Origin: Oscillospiraceae bacterium
GTDB taxonomy: Bacteria > Bacillota > Clostridia > Oscillospirales > Oscillospiraceae
NCBI GenBank assembly: GCA_017521485.1
Contig: JAFXCL010000033.1
Span: 1 to 62,781 of the forward strand
Length of the DNA stretch: 62,781 nucleotides
Reading direction: 5' to 3'
Shown here: positions 1 to 7,179 of the stretch, piece by piece
How positions within the stretch are numbered: the stretch's first letter is position 1
Layout of the letters: each line of letters opens with the position of its first letter
Notes under the pieces: model-generated
Told to the model about the DNA's origin: nothing
What the model saw: only the letters and a program-made list of their open reading frames with translations
Database searches by the model: none
Translations under genes and position numbers: made by a program

Positions 1-366
1 AATTCTTAAAATTCTGTTTTTCCGCGGAACTCCGCGAAACTTTTTGCGCTACAATTCAGTTCAGCGCTACTTTTTTTCTTGAATTATTCTTGAATTACGA
101 CGAAACACCGTATACCATTTAGTACTATTTTGTATATTTATGCAATTATTTTAGACTAATTGGACTATTTAGTGCATAAAGTCTCATTGGTTTACATAAC
201 ATCCCGATGGCATTCAAGAGGTCAGCGGTTTGATTCTGCTTATCTATAACCAAACGCTTTTTTTGGGGCGCCGTGCTTTTCAAAGTTTTGTGTGCTTCAA
301 ATAAAGCCTGTTTTTTGTCTGCTTAATTAGATCAACCAGTTAGGTTTATATGATTGCGTCTCTTTT
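1..366. other. AT-rich gene-free left end
   Basis: I see no convincing protein gene here. The stretch is visibly AT-richer than the rest of the window. It contains a tRNA-Ala-like 3' half (listed separately) and a run of T after it. It looks like the boundary of an accessory segment, but the neighbouring sequence to the left is not available. Confidence 0.5.
205..252 (+). pseudogene. Decayed tRNA-Ala-like 3' half
   Basis: The stretch matches the 3' half of a clostridial tRNA-Ala. A GGTCAGCGG block leads into the T-arm, with stem AGCGG (224-228), loop TTTGATT (229-235; canonical T-loop C56 changed to T) and stem CTGCT (236-240). An acceptor-like strand follows and ends in ACCA at 249-252, with one extra base before the CCA. 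No matching 5' half lies within the preceding 200 nt, so this is not an intact tRNA. Such 3' halves are classically left by elements that integrate at tRNA genes, but no integrase gene is seen in the window. Confidence 0.5.
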
Positions 367-417
367 TTGTATATTCTCCTGATGCTCGTAAAAACTAAGG
401 TCAAAGGAGTGGTTTTT

Positions 418-705
418 ATGGATGGGCAAGAACTTGTAAAACAGACATTGGATCAGATTCCACAAGCAAGCACCAATGCAAAGCGAATTGTTGGTCTGGT
501 CAAGGAAGGCGGACGGATCACCGGTTATCAGTTATCTGACAATACCCTTGTGGAAAAACAACAGGCGGTGGATATGGCAAAGCAGGGACAGATCGCCGGT
601 GTGGGCATCGCCCACCGGGGAGATACCGAATACCTGAAATCTATTCCTGACGGCAGTGAAAACAACAATCTGGGCAACCTGCCTTCCGTGTCACCCCAAT
701 CTTAA
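418..705 (+). CDS. DUF3892 domain-containing protein
   Basis: A 95-residue soluble protein matching the DUF3892 pattern: an ITGYQLSDN strand, an acidic/basic helix (VDMAKQGQIAGVGIA) and the closing PDGSENNNLGNLP motif. The family has no established biochemical role; members are small proteins sometimes found with mobile or stress genes. The ATG at 418 is preceded by AAAGGAG at good spacing; an upstream in-frame ATG at 382 lacks such a site. A strong terminator follows, so the gene appears monocistronic. The family assignment is from pattern recognition and the function is unknown. Confidence 0.8.
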   Translation: MDGQELVKQTLDQIPQASTNAKRIVGLVKEGGRITGYQLSDNTLVEKQQAVDMAKQGQIAGVGIAHRGDTEYLKSIPDGSENNNLGNLPSVSPQS

Positions 706-706
706 A

Positions 707-743
707 AACAGGCACAGAATCGTTTTTGATTCTGTGCCTGTTT
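707..743 (+). terminator. Rho-independent terminator after DUF3892 gene
   Basis: AAAACAGGCACAGAATC pairs perfectly with GATTCTGTGCCTGTTTT around a short T-rich loop. Its T-tract ends the upstream gene and isolates it from the LytTR operon. Confidence 0.9.
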
Positions 744-834
744 TACCGCTTACGGCGTTAAGATGACCGATGGGTGGAATTTGCAACATTTTTTGTTTTG
801 GCTATGATACAATAGCATCACAGGAGGTGAAGTG

Positions 835-1272
835 ATGAAATTCAAGCTAATCATCGACAAAGAGAAAGACGAAGAAGTAGTAGCGACTGTCCACGGGCGC
901 ACCGCTCTGATTGATGAGATCGAAGCGCTCATTTCAAAGCACACGGACCGTATCCCCGCTTACACCCAGGACGATATTAAGATGCTGTCCGTTTCTGAAA
1001 TTGAATGTGTTACCGTACTAGACGGCAAGACTTATGCCATCGATTCTAAGAATTACCGTTATCGTCTGAAGCAGAGACTGTACGAATTAGAAGTGCAGCT
1101 CCCCGCTTCTTTCATCCGCATCAACAAAAGTACCCTGGCAAATGAAAGTGCTTTGGATCGGTTTACCGTCACCGTTGCCGGCAGTGTGGACGCGGTCTTC
1201 AAATGCGGTTATAGGGAGTACGTCTCCCGTCGTTGCTTTGCCCAAATCAAAAGGAGGTTTGAAGTAAAATGA
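835..1272 (+). CDS. LytTR DNA-binding domain transcriptional regulator
   Basis: A 145-residue protein. The C-terminal part (about residues 50-140) has the LytTR fold signature: an EIECVTVLDGKTYAID strand pair, the YRYRLKQRLYELE helix, FIRINKSTLAN, and a VFKCGYREYVSRRC closing strand. There is no receiver domain, so it is not a classical two-component regulator. Stand-alone LytTR proteins paired with a DUF3021 membrane protein form a known Firmicutes module in which the membrane partner is thought to control the regulator. The ATG at 835 sits 7 nt after AGGAGG; an adjacent GTG at 832 is less likely. The gene overlaps the next one by 4 nt, which implies coupled translation. Confidence 0.9.
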   Translation: MKFKLIIDKEKDEEVVATVHGRTALIDEIEALISKHTDRIPAYTQDDIKMLSVSEIECVTVLDGKTYAIDSKNYRYRLKQRLYELEVQLPASFIRINKSTLANESALDRFTVTVAGSVDAVFKCGYREYVSRRCFAQIKRRFEVK

Positions 1273-1688
1273 AAAAGTTTCTCAAAGAATTCTTATTCCG
1301 GGGCCTGATCTGCGCCAGTGGAGGTCCTATCGTCCTGGCAATCATCTACGGCATTCTGGGGGCTACCGGTGCTGTGGAAGCCTTCTTCCCGAAGGAGGTC
1401 TGTATGGGCATCCTGACGATCACACTGCTTGCTTTTATCGTTGCAGGGATGACCGCCATTTATCAGATGGAGCAGCTGCCCCTGCCTATGATGATCCTGC
1501 TTCACGGCGGTGCGCTGTATATTGCTTATATCCTCACATACCTGCTTAATGGCTGGCTGTTAAATCAGCTTACCCACATTCTTGTTTTCACCGGCATCTT
1601 TATCGCAGGCTATGCCCTTATTTGGCTCATCATCTACCGGGTTGAAAAATCCAAAGCCGCAAAGCTCAACAAAATGCTCAAAGGTTAA
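1269..1688 (+). CDS. DUF3021 family integral membrane protein
   Basis: A 139-residue protein with four hydrophobic segments (near residues 12-32, 46-66, 73-93 and 105-125) and a basic C-terminus. Its size, topology and position directly behind a LytTR gene, with an ATGA-type overlap, fit DUF3021. In described LytTR systems the membrane partner inhibits or tunes its regulator; that role here is inferred from context. The targets are unknown. A strong bidirectional terminator follows. Confidence 0.85.
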   Translation: MKKFLKEFLFRGLICASGGPIVLAIIYGILGATGAVEAFFPKEVCMGILTITLLAFIVAGMTAIYQMEQLPLPMMILLHGGALYIAYILTYLLNGWLLNQLTHILVFTGIFIAGYALIWLIIYRVEKSKAAKLNKMLKG

Positions 1689-1690
1689 AG

Positions 1691-1726
1691 AAAGCCACAG
1701 GATTGGAAACCCAATCCTGTGGCTTT
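1691..1726. terminator. Bidirectional terminator
   Basis: A 16-bp stem (AAAGCCACAGGATTGG with its complement) around an AAAC loop lies between two convergent operons. It has a T-run on the plus side and an A-run giving U's on the minus transcript. Confidence 0.9.
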
Positions 1727-1727
1727 T

Positions 1728-1928
1728 TTATTGTTTGTAATCTGTTTCGTAGCTACCGGCAGGCAGAATATGACCGCAGACACAGGTTTCGTCACTGGAA
1801 AGTGTTCCGGTCTTGCCGATCGGACCGCCCATCAGCACGAACACCTCAACATACTCTCCGCACTTTGGACATTTCACTTCCGTCAGCCGTGGCGTCCCTT
1901 TGCCTTCCTGGCATCCGTTAATCAGCAT
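1728..1928 (-). CDS. Small zinc-ribbon-like protein
   Basis: A 66-residue protein with two cysteine pairs, CPKC near residue 20 and CVC near residue 50, spaced as in a treble-clef or zinc-ribbon knuckle. GAGGTG precedes the ATG. It starts 9 nt after the methyltransferase gene stop and so is the last gene of a three-gene minus-strand operon. I do not recognise the family; metal binding is inferred from the cysteines. Confidence 0.6.
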   Translation of the reverse strand: MLINGCQEGKGTPRLTEVKCPKCGEYVEVFVLMGGPIGKTGTLSSDETCVCGHILPAGSYETDYKQ

Positions 1929-1937
1929 AATCGCACC

Positions 1938-2603
1938 TCACCAAATAAAGGGAATAATTCTATACTTGACTTTCTGCTTGTATTCGCAATAACCGGGTAG
2001 CTCTCTGGTCAGCAGTTCTTCCTCATCTTTGAGACGGACAACGATTACCGCTGGATAAAATCCAAAGGAGATCAGTGCATACCAAGAGCCCAGTACCAGT
2101 GGGATCATCAAAAACAGCAAAATGGTCACGGCGTACATAGGATGCCGGACGATGCCGTACAGTCCGGTATCCACCACAGTCTGTCCCTCTTCCACCTTGA
2201 CGGTACGGCTAAGGTATGCGTTTTCCCGCATCACCTCGGCGTACAGGGCGTAGGCAACCAAAAACAGTACCGATGCGATGATGACCACACAAGCAGGCAT
2301 AGCCGACCAGCCGAAACGGAAATCCAGACCAGCCACCACAAAACCAGCAACGAACATCAGTCCTGAGAACGCAACAACGCCTTTCTGCGTCCCCTTCTTT
2401 TCCTTGGCATCCAACCGCTTTTTCAGAAACTCCGGGGACTTCGCCAGCATCACAAAACCGGCAATCAGCATAGGAACAAACAGCAAACCCATAAACAGCC
2501 AACCGTATGTATACCGGAGTGTGCCGGCAGGCAAGAAGATCAGCAGTCCAACCAACAAAAAGCCACAGGTGAATTTTGTTAAGGCTTCAATCAGCAGTTT
2601 CAT
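1938..2603 (-). CDS. Isoprenylcysteine carboxyl methyltransferase (ICMT/PEMT)-like membrane protein
   Basis: A 221-residue polytopic membrane protein with about five to six hydrophobic segments. The C-terminal third carries the hallmark of the ICMT/PEMT superfamily: GLYGIVRHPMYA followed by a hydrophobic pair and an acidic KDEEELLTRELPGYCEYKQKVKYRIIPFIW tail. These enzymes use SAM to methylate membrane-embedded or lipid substrates. The bacterial substrate is usually unknown and cannot be read from the sequence. The ATG at 2603 has GAGGAG just upstream and overlaps the stop of the preceding DUF3786 gene, so the two are translationally coupled. Confidence 0.8.
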   Translation of the reverse strand: MKLLIEALTKFTCGFLLVGLLIFLPAGTLRYTYGWLFMGLLFVPMLIAGFVMLAKSPEFLKKRLDAKEKKGTQKGVVAFSGLMFVAGFVVAGLDFRFGWSAMPACVVIIASVLFLVAYALYAEVMRENAYLSRTVKVEEGQTVVDTGLYGIVRHPMYAVTILLFLMIPLVLGSWYALISFGFYPAVIVVRLKDEEELLTRELPGYCEYKQKVKYRIIPFIW

Positions 2604-3226
2604 ATGCGCTCCTCCATACCGCATTGCAGACGATTGAGCAGGTCACCCTGCAAATAAAAAGTGGTTTCAAAGTGCAGGAAGCTATTGGTGTTCCGATCCC
2701 ATAATAGCATCAGCTTAGGCTCAAATTCGTCGTCGCCTTGCCAAAATTGCAGCAGCACCGGAAAGAAAGGCGTTACCGGAAAATAGCAGGTCAGGTCTGC
2801 CCCTGCCACAGGCGGCTGCAGAACACCACCCAGCTTTTGTACCGCAGCTTTCAAATCATCCAACCGTCCGTCAAACAGTGTAGCGCATTTTTTGGTGAAG
2901 GTGTCCGTCTGAGTCACACCGGTAACCACAAATGTTCCCACGGTGCACCACTGATGGGATAGCGCCGGGGAAGCTTCGCCCTTGTGGTAGCACAGCAGGT
3001 CATAGACGGTCATCACCGTACTGAAATCCCGGCATTCCCGCCACTGACCGCAGATTTGTTCCTCAATACCACCACTGCATCTACAGATACGGCAAGGGGT
3101 GTTCAGATAGGTCAGGTAGATATACTGCGTATCCGCATCCAAGCGGAATTTCCGGATCATAAGCTTCTGGTCGTACTCCAGAAAGATCCGCTTTCCAGTA
3201 TCCACCTGAAGATCGTAATTGTCCAT
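2600..3226 (-). CDS. DUF3786 domain-containing protein
   Basis: A 208-residue soluble protein with the DUF3786 pattern: a YLTYLNTPCRICRCSGG strand and turn, a VYDLLCYHKGEA segment, and a C-terminal FPVLLQFWQGDDEFEPKLMLLWDRN block. The function is unknown; family members are common in anaerobes, and the cysteines near residue 50 could bind metal. Three in-frame ATGs (3250, 3232, 3226) compete. 3226 has an AAAGGTGG site at workable distance, whereas 3250 is only 1 nt from its GGAGG. It is the first gene of the DUF3786-methyltransferase-zinc ribbon operon. Confidence 0.75.
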   Translation of the reverse strand: MDNYDLQVDTGKRIFLEYDQKLMIRKFRLDADTQYIYLTYLNTPCRICRCSGGIEEQICGQWRECRDFSTVMTVYDLLCYHKGEASPALSHQWCTVGTFVVTGVTQTDTFTKKCATLFDGRLDDLKAAVQKLGGVLQPPVAGADLTCYFPVTPFFPVLLQFWQGDDEFEPKLMLLWDRNTNSFLHFETTFYLQGDLLNRLQCGMEERI

Positions 3227-3270
3227 AGGCATTGCCACCTTTCCAGCCATTCCTCCGTTACATTTACGTT

Positions 3271-3299
3271 ATTATATCACGGCGAAACAGCCCTTGCAA
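3271..3299 (-). promoter_or_regulatory. SigA-type promoter for the DUF3786 operon
   Basis: Read on the minus strand, TTGCAA (-35) and TATAAT (-10) are separated by exactly 17 nt, placing transcription start just before the first gene. Confidence 0.7.
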
Positions 3300-3310
3300 C
3301 AGCCGTCCTC

Positions 3311-3339
3311 TTGTGTAATCAGCCTTACTGTGGTATGAT
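3311..3339 (+). promoter_or_regulatory. Promoter for glycine-rich small membrane protein
   Basis: TTGTGT, 17 nt, TATGAT lies about 30 nt before the start at 3371. Confidence 0.5.
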
Positions 3340-3370
3340 TAGATCAAGCTAAACAAAGGAGTGCTGCTCT

Positions 3371-3592
3371 GTGAAGAAAAACGATAATAAATCGGATAAC
3401 AAAGTACAATATATGCCTATTGGTATGTGTCTTGGCCTTTCTATTGGTCTTGCCATTGGCTCAGCCGTGGGCAATATCAGTGTAGGTATGTGTTTAGGTC
3501 TTGGTATCGGTCTTTGCTTCGGTTCTGCGCTCGATGCCGCTAAGCACAGGAAAACTGACGAAAACCAAGCCGAAGAAAAGGAAGAAGAATAA
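3371..3592 (+). CDS. Small glycine-zipper membrane protein
   Basis: A 73-residue protein with a charged N-terminus. A glycine-rich hydrophobic core (about residues 15-55) holds two near copies of an I/V-GMCLGL-x-IGL motif, and the tail is strongly acidic and lysine-rich. The GxxxG-like spacing suggests helices that pack in the membrane. It starts at a GTG, 9 nt after AAGGAG. I cannot name a function. It has its own promoter and precedes an HTH regulator gene by about 100 nt. Confidence 0.7.
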   Translation: MKKNDNKSDNKVQYMPIGMCLGLSIGLAIGSAVGNISVGMCLGLGIGLCFGSALDAAKHRKTDENQAEEKEEE

Positions 3593-3690
3593 ATTTCACC
3601 CCACGGTTGGTTGATCTCTCCCCATTCAACCACCGGTTCGTGGACTATTTATGCTAGCTTAGCTATACTGATGGCGAAAGGAGGATGCCA

Positions 3691-4299
3691 ATGGATCAAG
3701 TAAAAATTGGAAAATTCATTGCCGAATGCAGAAAGAAAGCAAACTTAACCCAAATGCAGCTGGCAGAAAAATTAGGCATCACCGACAGAGCCATATCTAA
3801 ATGGGAGACAGGCAAATCTCTTCCCGATTCTTCCATTATGCTGGAGCTTTGCGGTATGTTAGGCATCACCGTCAACGATCTATTATCCGGGGAGGTAGTG
3901 ACTATGGATCATTACAACAAAAATTTAGAAAACAACTTGCTTGAAATGGTAAGGCAGAAAGAACAAGCAGACAAGAGGCTCTTGTCTTTGGAAGTGTTTA
4001 TCGGCATTACGGCAACAATCGTTCTATTTATATTCATCTTCCTTGCCGCCTTTGTGGAAATGGAAATCTGGCTCAAAGTTTCTCTTATAGTCCTTGGCTT
4101 TGTTCTGTTTTTTGCAGGCTGCTTCTACGCCTTGCGGATTGAGCAGGTAGCAGGCTATTACGCATGTAAAGAATGTGGGCACAAATACGTTCCCACATAT
4201 AAAGCAGTGAATTTAGCCCCCCATATGGGCAGGACCAGATATATGCGCTGCCCGGAGTGTGGCAAGAAGTCCTGGCAGAAAAAAGTATTGTCTAAATAA
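3691..4299 (+). CDS. XRE-family regulator with two TM helices and zinc ribbon
   Basis: A 202-residue protein. The N-terminal Cro/CI helix-turn-helix (about residues 5-60) includes LTQMQLAEKLGITDRAISKWETGKSLPD. A short linker leads to two transmembrane helices (about residues 105-150). The C-terminal zinc ribbon has the cysteine pairs CKECGHKY and CPECGKK. This places the DNA-binding domain at the inner face of the membrane. The ATG at 3691 is 6 nt after AAAGGAGG; the ATG at 3685 touches that site and is unlikely. The ligand and targets are unknown; a metal or envelope sensor is possible. Confidence 0.85.
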   Translation: MDQVKIGKFIAECRKKANLTQMQLAEKLGITDRAISKWETGKSLPDSSIMLELCGMLGITVNDLLSGEVVTMDHYNKNLENNLLEMVRQKEQADKRLLSLEVFIGITATIVLFIFIFLAAFVEMEIWLKVSLIVLGFVLFFAGCFYALRIEQVAGYYACKECGHKYVPTYKAVNLAPHMGRTRYMRCPECGKKSWQKKVLSK

Positions 4300-4330
4300 G
4301 CAAACGCGGCAGTTGAACTGCCGCTTTTGC
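4300..4330. terminator. Bidirectional terminator
   Basis: GCAAACGCGGCAGTT pairs with AACTGCCGCTTTTGC between convergent genes. Confidence 0.8.
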
Positions 4331-5149
4331 TTATTTGTTTTCTTTTTTCAGTCTTGCTTTGGCTTCTTCTACGGTTTCGCCGTCTTTGGTCAGGTAGGCA
4401 TCTACAAACTTATCCTCGATCTTGGCGTAGCCATCGACAACACCCTGTTCGATCTTCTTGTAGCCGTCTACAACACCTTTTTCAATCTTTTTGTAACCAC
4501 CGGTTACTGCTTCAGCGATTTTTGCGTTTGCTTTTACAATTTTTGATTTAGCCATATCTGTATATTTTCCTCCAATTAGATTGATTCCGAGCAGCAGCAC
4601 GACAATCCAAACTGCTGTTCCAGTAAATATGTTTAGTAATAAGATTTCTGCCGCTTCCATACCCGGAAAAGACACGAGCATTGATCTTTGCATTGTGTAG
4701 ATAGAAACACACGCATCAGCGAGTGAAATATTACGGAGTGTCTTTAATACCGGAGAAGTGGAACGCTTTGCTTTCACCATACCGATAATTGAAATAGTGA
4801 TTTTAGTAAATGTGTATGTAGCAATGGTAATCATTACAATTTCGTCAAAAGCGGTGCCTCTATCTTTAACAGCAGACATTACGTTCACACCTACTATGCA
4901 GAAAGAAAGCACAACCAATAAAGTTCCCGTAATGCGCCGTGCAAAAAGCTCGGTATCATAATTGCCACTTGCTTTTCGTTTAACCTGCAACACAGAAAAT
5001 CTTGTAATTGCAAGCACGGTATAATACGCACCTACTGTAATAAACCACCACGAATGTGTAAGAAAACCTATAATACAATTGCCGAACGCATAAGCAGCGT
5101 TAAATACAAGACTTGTATAAGGGCTTCTTACAAGATTTAATGCTTTCAT
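4331..5149 (-). CDS. Membrane protein with C-terminal 11-residue repeats
   Basis: A 272-residue protein. The first 190 or so residues contain about six hydrophobic segments. The remainder is a soluble amphipathic tail with at least three consecutive 11-residue repeats of the form VVDGYKKIEKG, followed by a diverged FVDAYLTKDGE unit and a charged end. Such hendecad repeats form long amphipathic helices in membrane-surface or coiled-coil proteins. The function is unknown. It overlaps the upstream membrane gene by 4 nt and lies divergent from a TetR gene that may control both. Confidence 0.8.
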   Translation of the reverse strand: MKALNLVRSPYTSLVFNAAYAFGNCIIGFLTHSWWFITVGAYYTVLAITRFSVLQVKRKASGNYDTELFARRITGTLLVVLSFCIVGVNVMSAVKDRGTAFDEIVMITIATYTFTKITISIIGMVKAKRSTSPVLKTLRNISLADACVSIYTMQRSMLVSFPGMEAAEILLLNIFTGTAVWIVVLLLGINLIGGKYTDMAKSKIVKANAKIAEAVTGGYKKIEKGVVDGYKKIEQGVVDGYAKIEDKFVDAYLTKDGETVEEAKARLKKENK

Positions 5150-5514
5150 TTGATACCTTTAATCATCGGAATGAGAGCAATTAGCATAACGATGCCCAGC
5201 AAGCCGATGAGTGTCCCCCACACGATCTGCTCCCATACAAGGCACATACACATACCTACGCCCAGAACCAGAATGGCACCAACAGCATAGAGGATACGCA
5301 AAATACTCTTTCCATTCATCTTAGGCAGCTTCTTGTTTTCCATCTTACACCAAACCAACAGTGTGATCACGCCCAGCACCAAGCCGATACCGCCAAAAAT
5401 CACGCCCTCCATAAAGGCGTTCCACTCCGGTAACAGCGCCATACACATACCCAGTGCAAACAACACTCCGCTTACAGTTCCCATAAGAAGCGCAATGAAA
5501 CTACTTTTTTTCAT
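5146..5514 (-). CDS. Small integral membrane protein
   Basis: A 122-residue protein with four predicted transmembrane helices and a short basic loop (CKMENKKLPKMNGK) between the second and third. It is the first gene of a two-gene minus-strand operon, coupled to the repeat-tail membrane protein by an ATGA overlap. The family is not recognised. Its position divergent from a TetR regulator suggests ligand-controlled expression. Confidence 0.75.
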   Translation of the reverse strand: MKKSSFIALLMGTVSGVLFALGMCMALLPEWNAFMEGVIFGGIGLVLGVITLLVWCKMENKKLPKMNGKSILRILYAVGAILVLGVGMCMCLVWEQIVWGTLIGLLGIVMLIALIPMIKGIK

Positions 5515-5533
5515 AAATAACCTCCATTAATCC

Positions 5534-5545
5534 AACACTTGTGTT
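5534..5545. promoter_or_regulatory. Candidate TetR operator
   Basis: The perfect palindrome AACACTTGTGTT lies in the intergenic space between the TetR gene and the divergent membrane operon, next to a TATAAT box at about 5561. This is the usual location for a TetR operator; binding is inferred. Confidence 0.4.
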
Positions 5546-5629
5546 TTTTTACAAACGTAGTATAATATTTCTGCAAAGGTAAAACAATCATCAATTTTGC
5601 GACAAATGTTGGAATAATGGAGAAATGTT

Positions 5630-6148
5630 ATGAACGTAAAAAATAATAAGCGACGCAAAGAGTCCCAGGAGAAAATAGAAAAAGCCTTTGTTGCATTGCT
5701 TCAGGGAAAGCAGATCAAGGATATTACGGTATCTGATCTCATTAAGATCACAGGGCTAAACCGCAGCACTTTCTATGCCAATTATTTGGATATCTTTGAT
5801 CTTGCCGATAAGACCAGGCAGAAACTGGAACTAGAATTCAGCAACCTCTTTGCTGATTATGATTACTTCAATGAGCACAGCGGTGCGCTGAAAATGTTCC
5901 AACATATTAAGGAAAATCAGCTTTTCTATCAGACATATTTTAAGCTGTGCTACGACGACAAACACCTGATTTCCATATACGACCCAAAGCGGGCTGAACA
6001 GGAGCATATTTCCGGAAACCTCAAATACCACATTGAATTTTTCCGGAACGGTCTCAACGCCATTATTAAGCTGTGGCTTGCCGGTGGCTGCAAGGAATCC
6101 CCGGAGGAAATGGCAGAGGTTTTGAAGCAAGAATACAGAGGAAGATAA
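5630..6148 (+). CDS. TetR/AcrR-family transcriptional regulator
   Basis: A 172-residue protein. The N-terminal TetR helix-turn-helix (about residues 12-58) includes KDITVSDLIKITGLNRSTFYANYLDIFDL. An all-helical ligand and dimerisation domain of the TetR_C type seen in DhaS-like regulators follows. It is divergent from the 5146-5514/4331-5149 membrane operon, its most likely target. A palindrome (5534-5545) lies between them. The ligand is unknown. Confidence 0.9.
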   Translation: MNVKNNKRRKESQEKIEKAFVALLQGKQIKDITVSDLIKITGLNRSTFYANYLDIFDLADKTRQKLELEFSNLFADYDYFNEHSGALKMFQHIKENQLFYQTYFKLCYDDKHLISIYDPKRAEQEHISGNLKYHIEFFRNGLNAIIKLWLAGGCKESPEEMAEVLKQEYRGR

Positions 6149-6154
6149 AACCGA

Positions 6155-6196
6155 CAGCGGCAGGGAGAAGTTTTCTCTCGGCCGCTGCTAGTTTTA
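6155..6196 (+). terminator. Terminator between TetR and CarD genes
   Basis: AGCGGCAGGGAGA pairs with TCTCTCGGCCGCT (one mismatch), followed by TAGTTTTATTT. Confidence 0.7.
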
Positions 6197-6706
6197 TTTG
6201 CTATTCTTTTCGATCCGTTCAAAGATATACGCCATTAGGTCATTTTTGCTTTTTAAATCCAGCACATACTGAAATTCATTGTACAGGATCTGCTCTGCAT
6301 CCCTGAAAAATCGCTCATCGGACATATGCAGGCGTTTACCCTCGGCTTCCCGCTCTTTTTTGTGGGTATAGATTGCCTTGATCATTTTGATCAGTTCCAG
6401 ATGGTCGCCCTTTGCCAGGATGTTTTTATAAAGCTCCTTGCGCTCATTTTCATTTACCACCCAGACTGCGTTTTCGTCCGGCATAGAATCGATCAACTTA
6501 TAGATCTCATCCTTGGTCAGCAGTCTGCGCATCTTTTTGAGAACATACTCGTTGTCCGTGGGCGCAAAAATCGTTGACCCTTTATCGCCCACAGGCTTCA
6601 GAACAAAGTAGGTCTTTTTCACACCGCTAATGGTTTTTTCCTCTTTATCTGTAATTTTACAAACGCCCTGGGCGCCGTAAATGATCACATCATTTACCTG
6701 AAACAT
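6194..6706 (-). CDS. CarD family transcriptional regulator
   Basis: A 170-residue protein. The N-terminal CarD/TRCF RNA-polymerase-interaction domain (VNDVIIYGAQGVCKITD... FVLKPVGDKGSTIFAPTDN, residues 3-60) is followed by a mostly helical C-terminal domain. CarD proteins bind the RNAP beta subunit and modulate open-complex stability. The start at 6706 is chosen because the domain begins immediately there and AGGAGGG lies 10 nt upstream; the reading frame extends further upstream, but that part has no recognisable protein. It has its own promoter and is divergent from a small gene at 6845. Confidence 0.9.
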   Translation of the reverse strand: MFQVNDVIIYGAQGVCKITDKEEKTISGVKKTYFVLKPVGDKGSTIFAPTDNEYVLKKMRRLLTKDEIYKLIDSMPDENAVWVVNENERKELYKNILAKGDHLELIKMIKAIYTHKKEREAEGKRLHMSDERFFRDAEQILYNEFQYVLDLKSKNDLMAYIFERIEKNSK

Positions 6707-6742
6707 AGCCCCTATCCCTCCTCTTTGCCAATTATATATAAA

Positions 6743-6771
6743 ATTATAACTTCTTTTTTCTGAGATTTCAA
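6743..6771 (-). promoter_or_regulatory. Promoter of the CarD gene
   Basis: On the minus strand, TTGAAA, 17 nt, TATAAT, about 40 nt before the CarD start. Confidence 0.75.
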
Positions 6772-6783
6772 AAGCACTTTTGC

Positions 6784-6812
6784 TTGAATTTCCAACAAAA
6801 ATATTGTACACT
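6784..6812 (+). promoter_or_regulatory. Promoter of the 75-aa hypothetical gene
   Basis: TTGAAT, 17 nt, TACACT, about 30 nt before the ATG at 6845. It is arranged back to back with the CarD promoter. Confidence 0.6.
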
Positions 6813-6844
6813 ATGCGCAGACTAAACAAACAGGAGACGCTTTT

Positions 6845-7072
6845 ATGAAGGAATATGAGATCGTTGCCAAGTTTTTGAACGGCTGCGCCGGCGCTGCCCA
6901 TCCGCAAACCTTTTTTGAGGAAGCAGAGCTGGGCAGCACCGACGACTTTGTTCGCACCAAGCACGGTAAGGATTTTGAAAAATTTCAGAAAGAAGTTCTG
7001 CCCAGCGGTCAGATCGTATACACCTATTATAACGGCACTGTGACCTATATTTACGAATTTACAGAAATATAA
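6845..7072 (+). CDS. Hypothetical 75-aa protein
   Basis: A compact 75-residue soluble protein with a mixed alpha/beta composition, a GCAGAAHPQTFFEEAELG loop and a tyrosine-rich end (TYYNGTVTYIYEFTEI). I do not recognise the family. It has a promoter and a strong terminator of its own, which supports a real monocistronic gene. Confidence 0.65.
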   Translation: MKEYEIVAKFLNGCAGAAHPQTFFEEAELGSTDDFVRTKHGKDFEKFQKEVLPSGQIVYTYYNGTVTYIYEFTEI

Positions 7073-7076
7073 GCGA

Positions 7077-7108
7077 AGGGCGTGTTGCAAAAGCAACACG
7101 CCCTTTTT
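7077..7108 (+). terminator. Terminator after 75-aa gene
   Basis: AGGGCGTGTTGC, loop AAAA, GCAACACGCCCT, then TTTT. Confidence 0.85.
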
Positions 7109-7179
7109 GCAAGTCTACGGAGCATAGGTTGTCCGTTCCGTGCTTTTGTGGTATGCTTGTGGGGAAAGGATGTGGGGCA

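Noticed and set aside
6707-7099. N-terminal extension of the CarD protein
   Set aside because: The frame stays open, but it crosses the CarD promoter and the antisense of another gene; the CarD domain begins exactly at the ATG with a good ribosome binding site at 6706.
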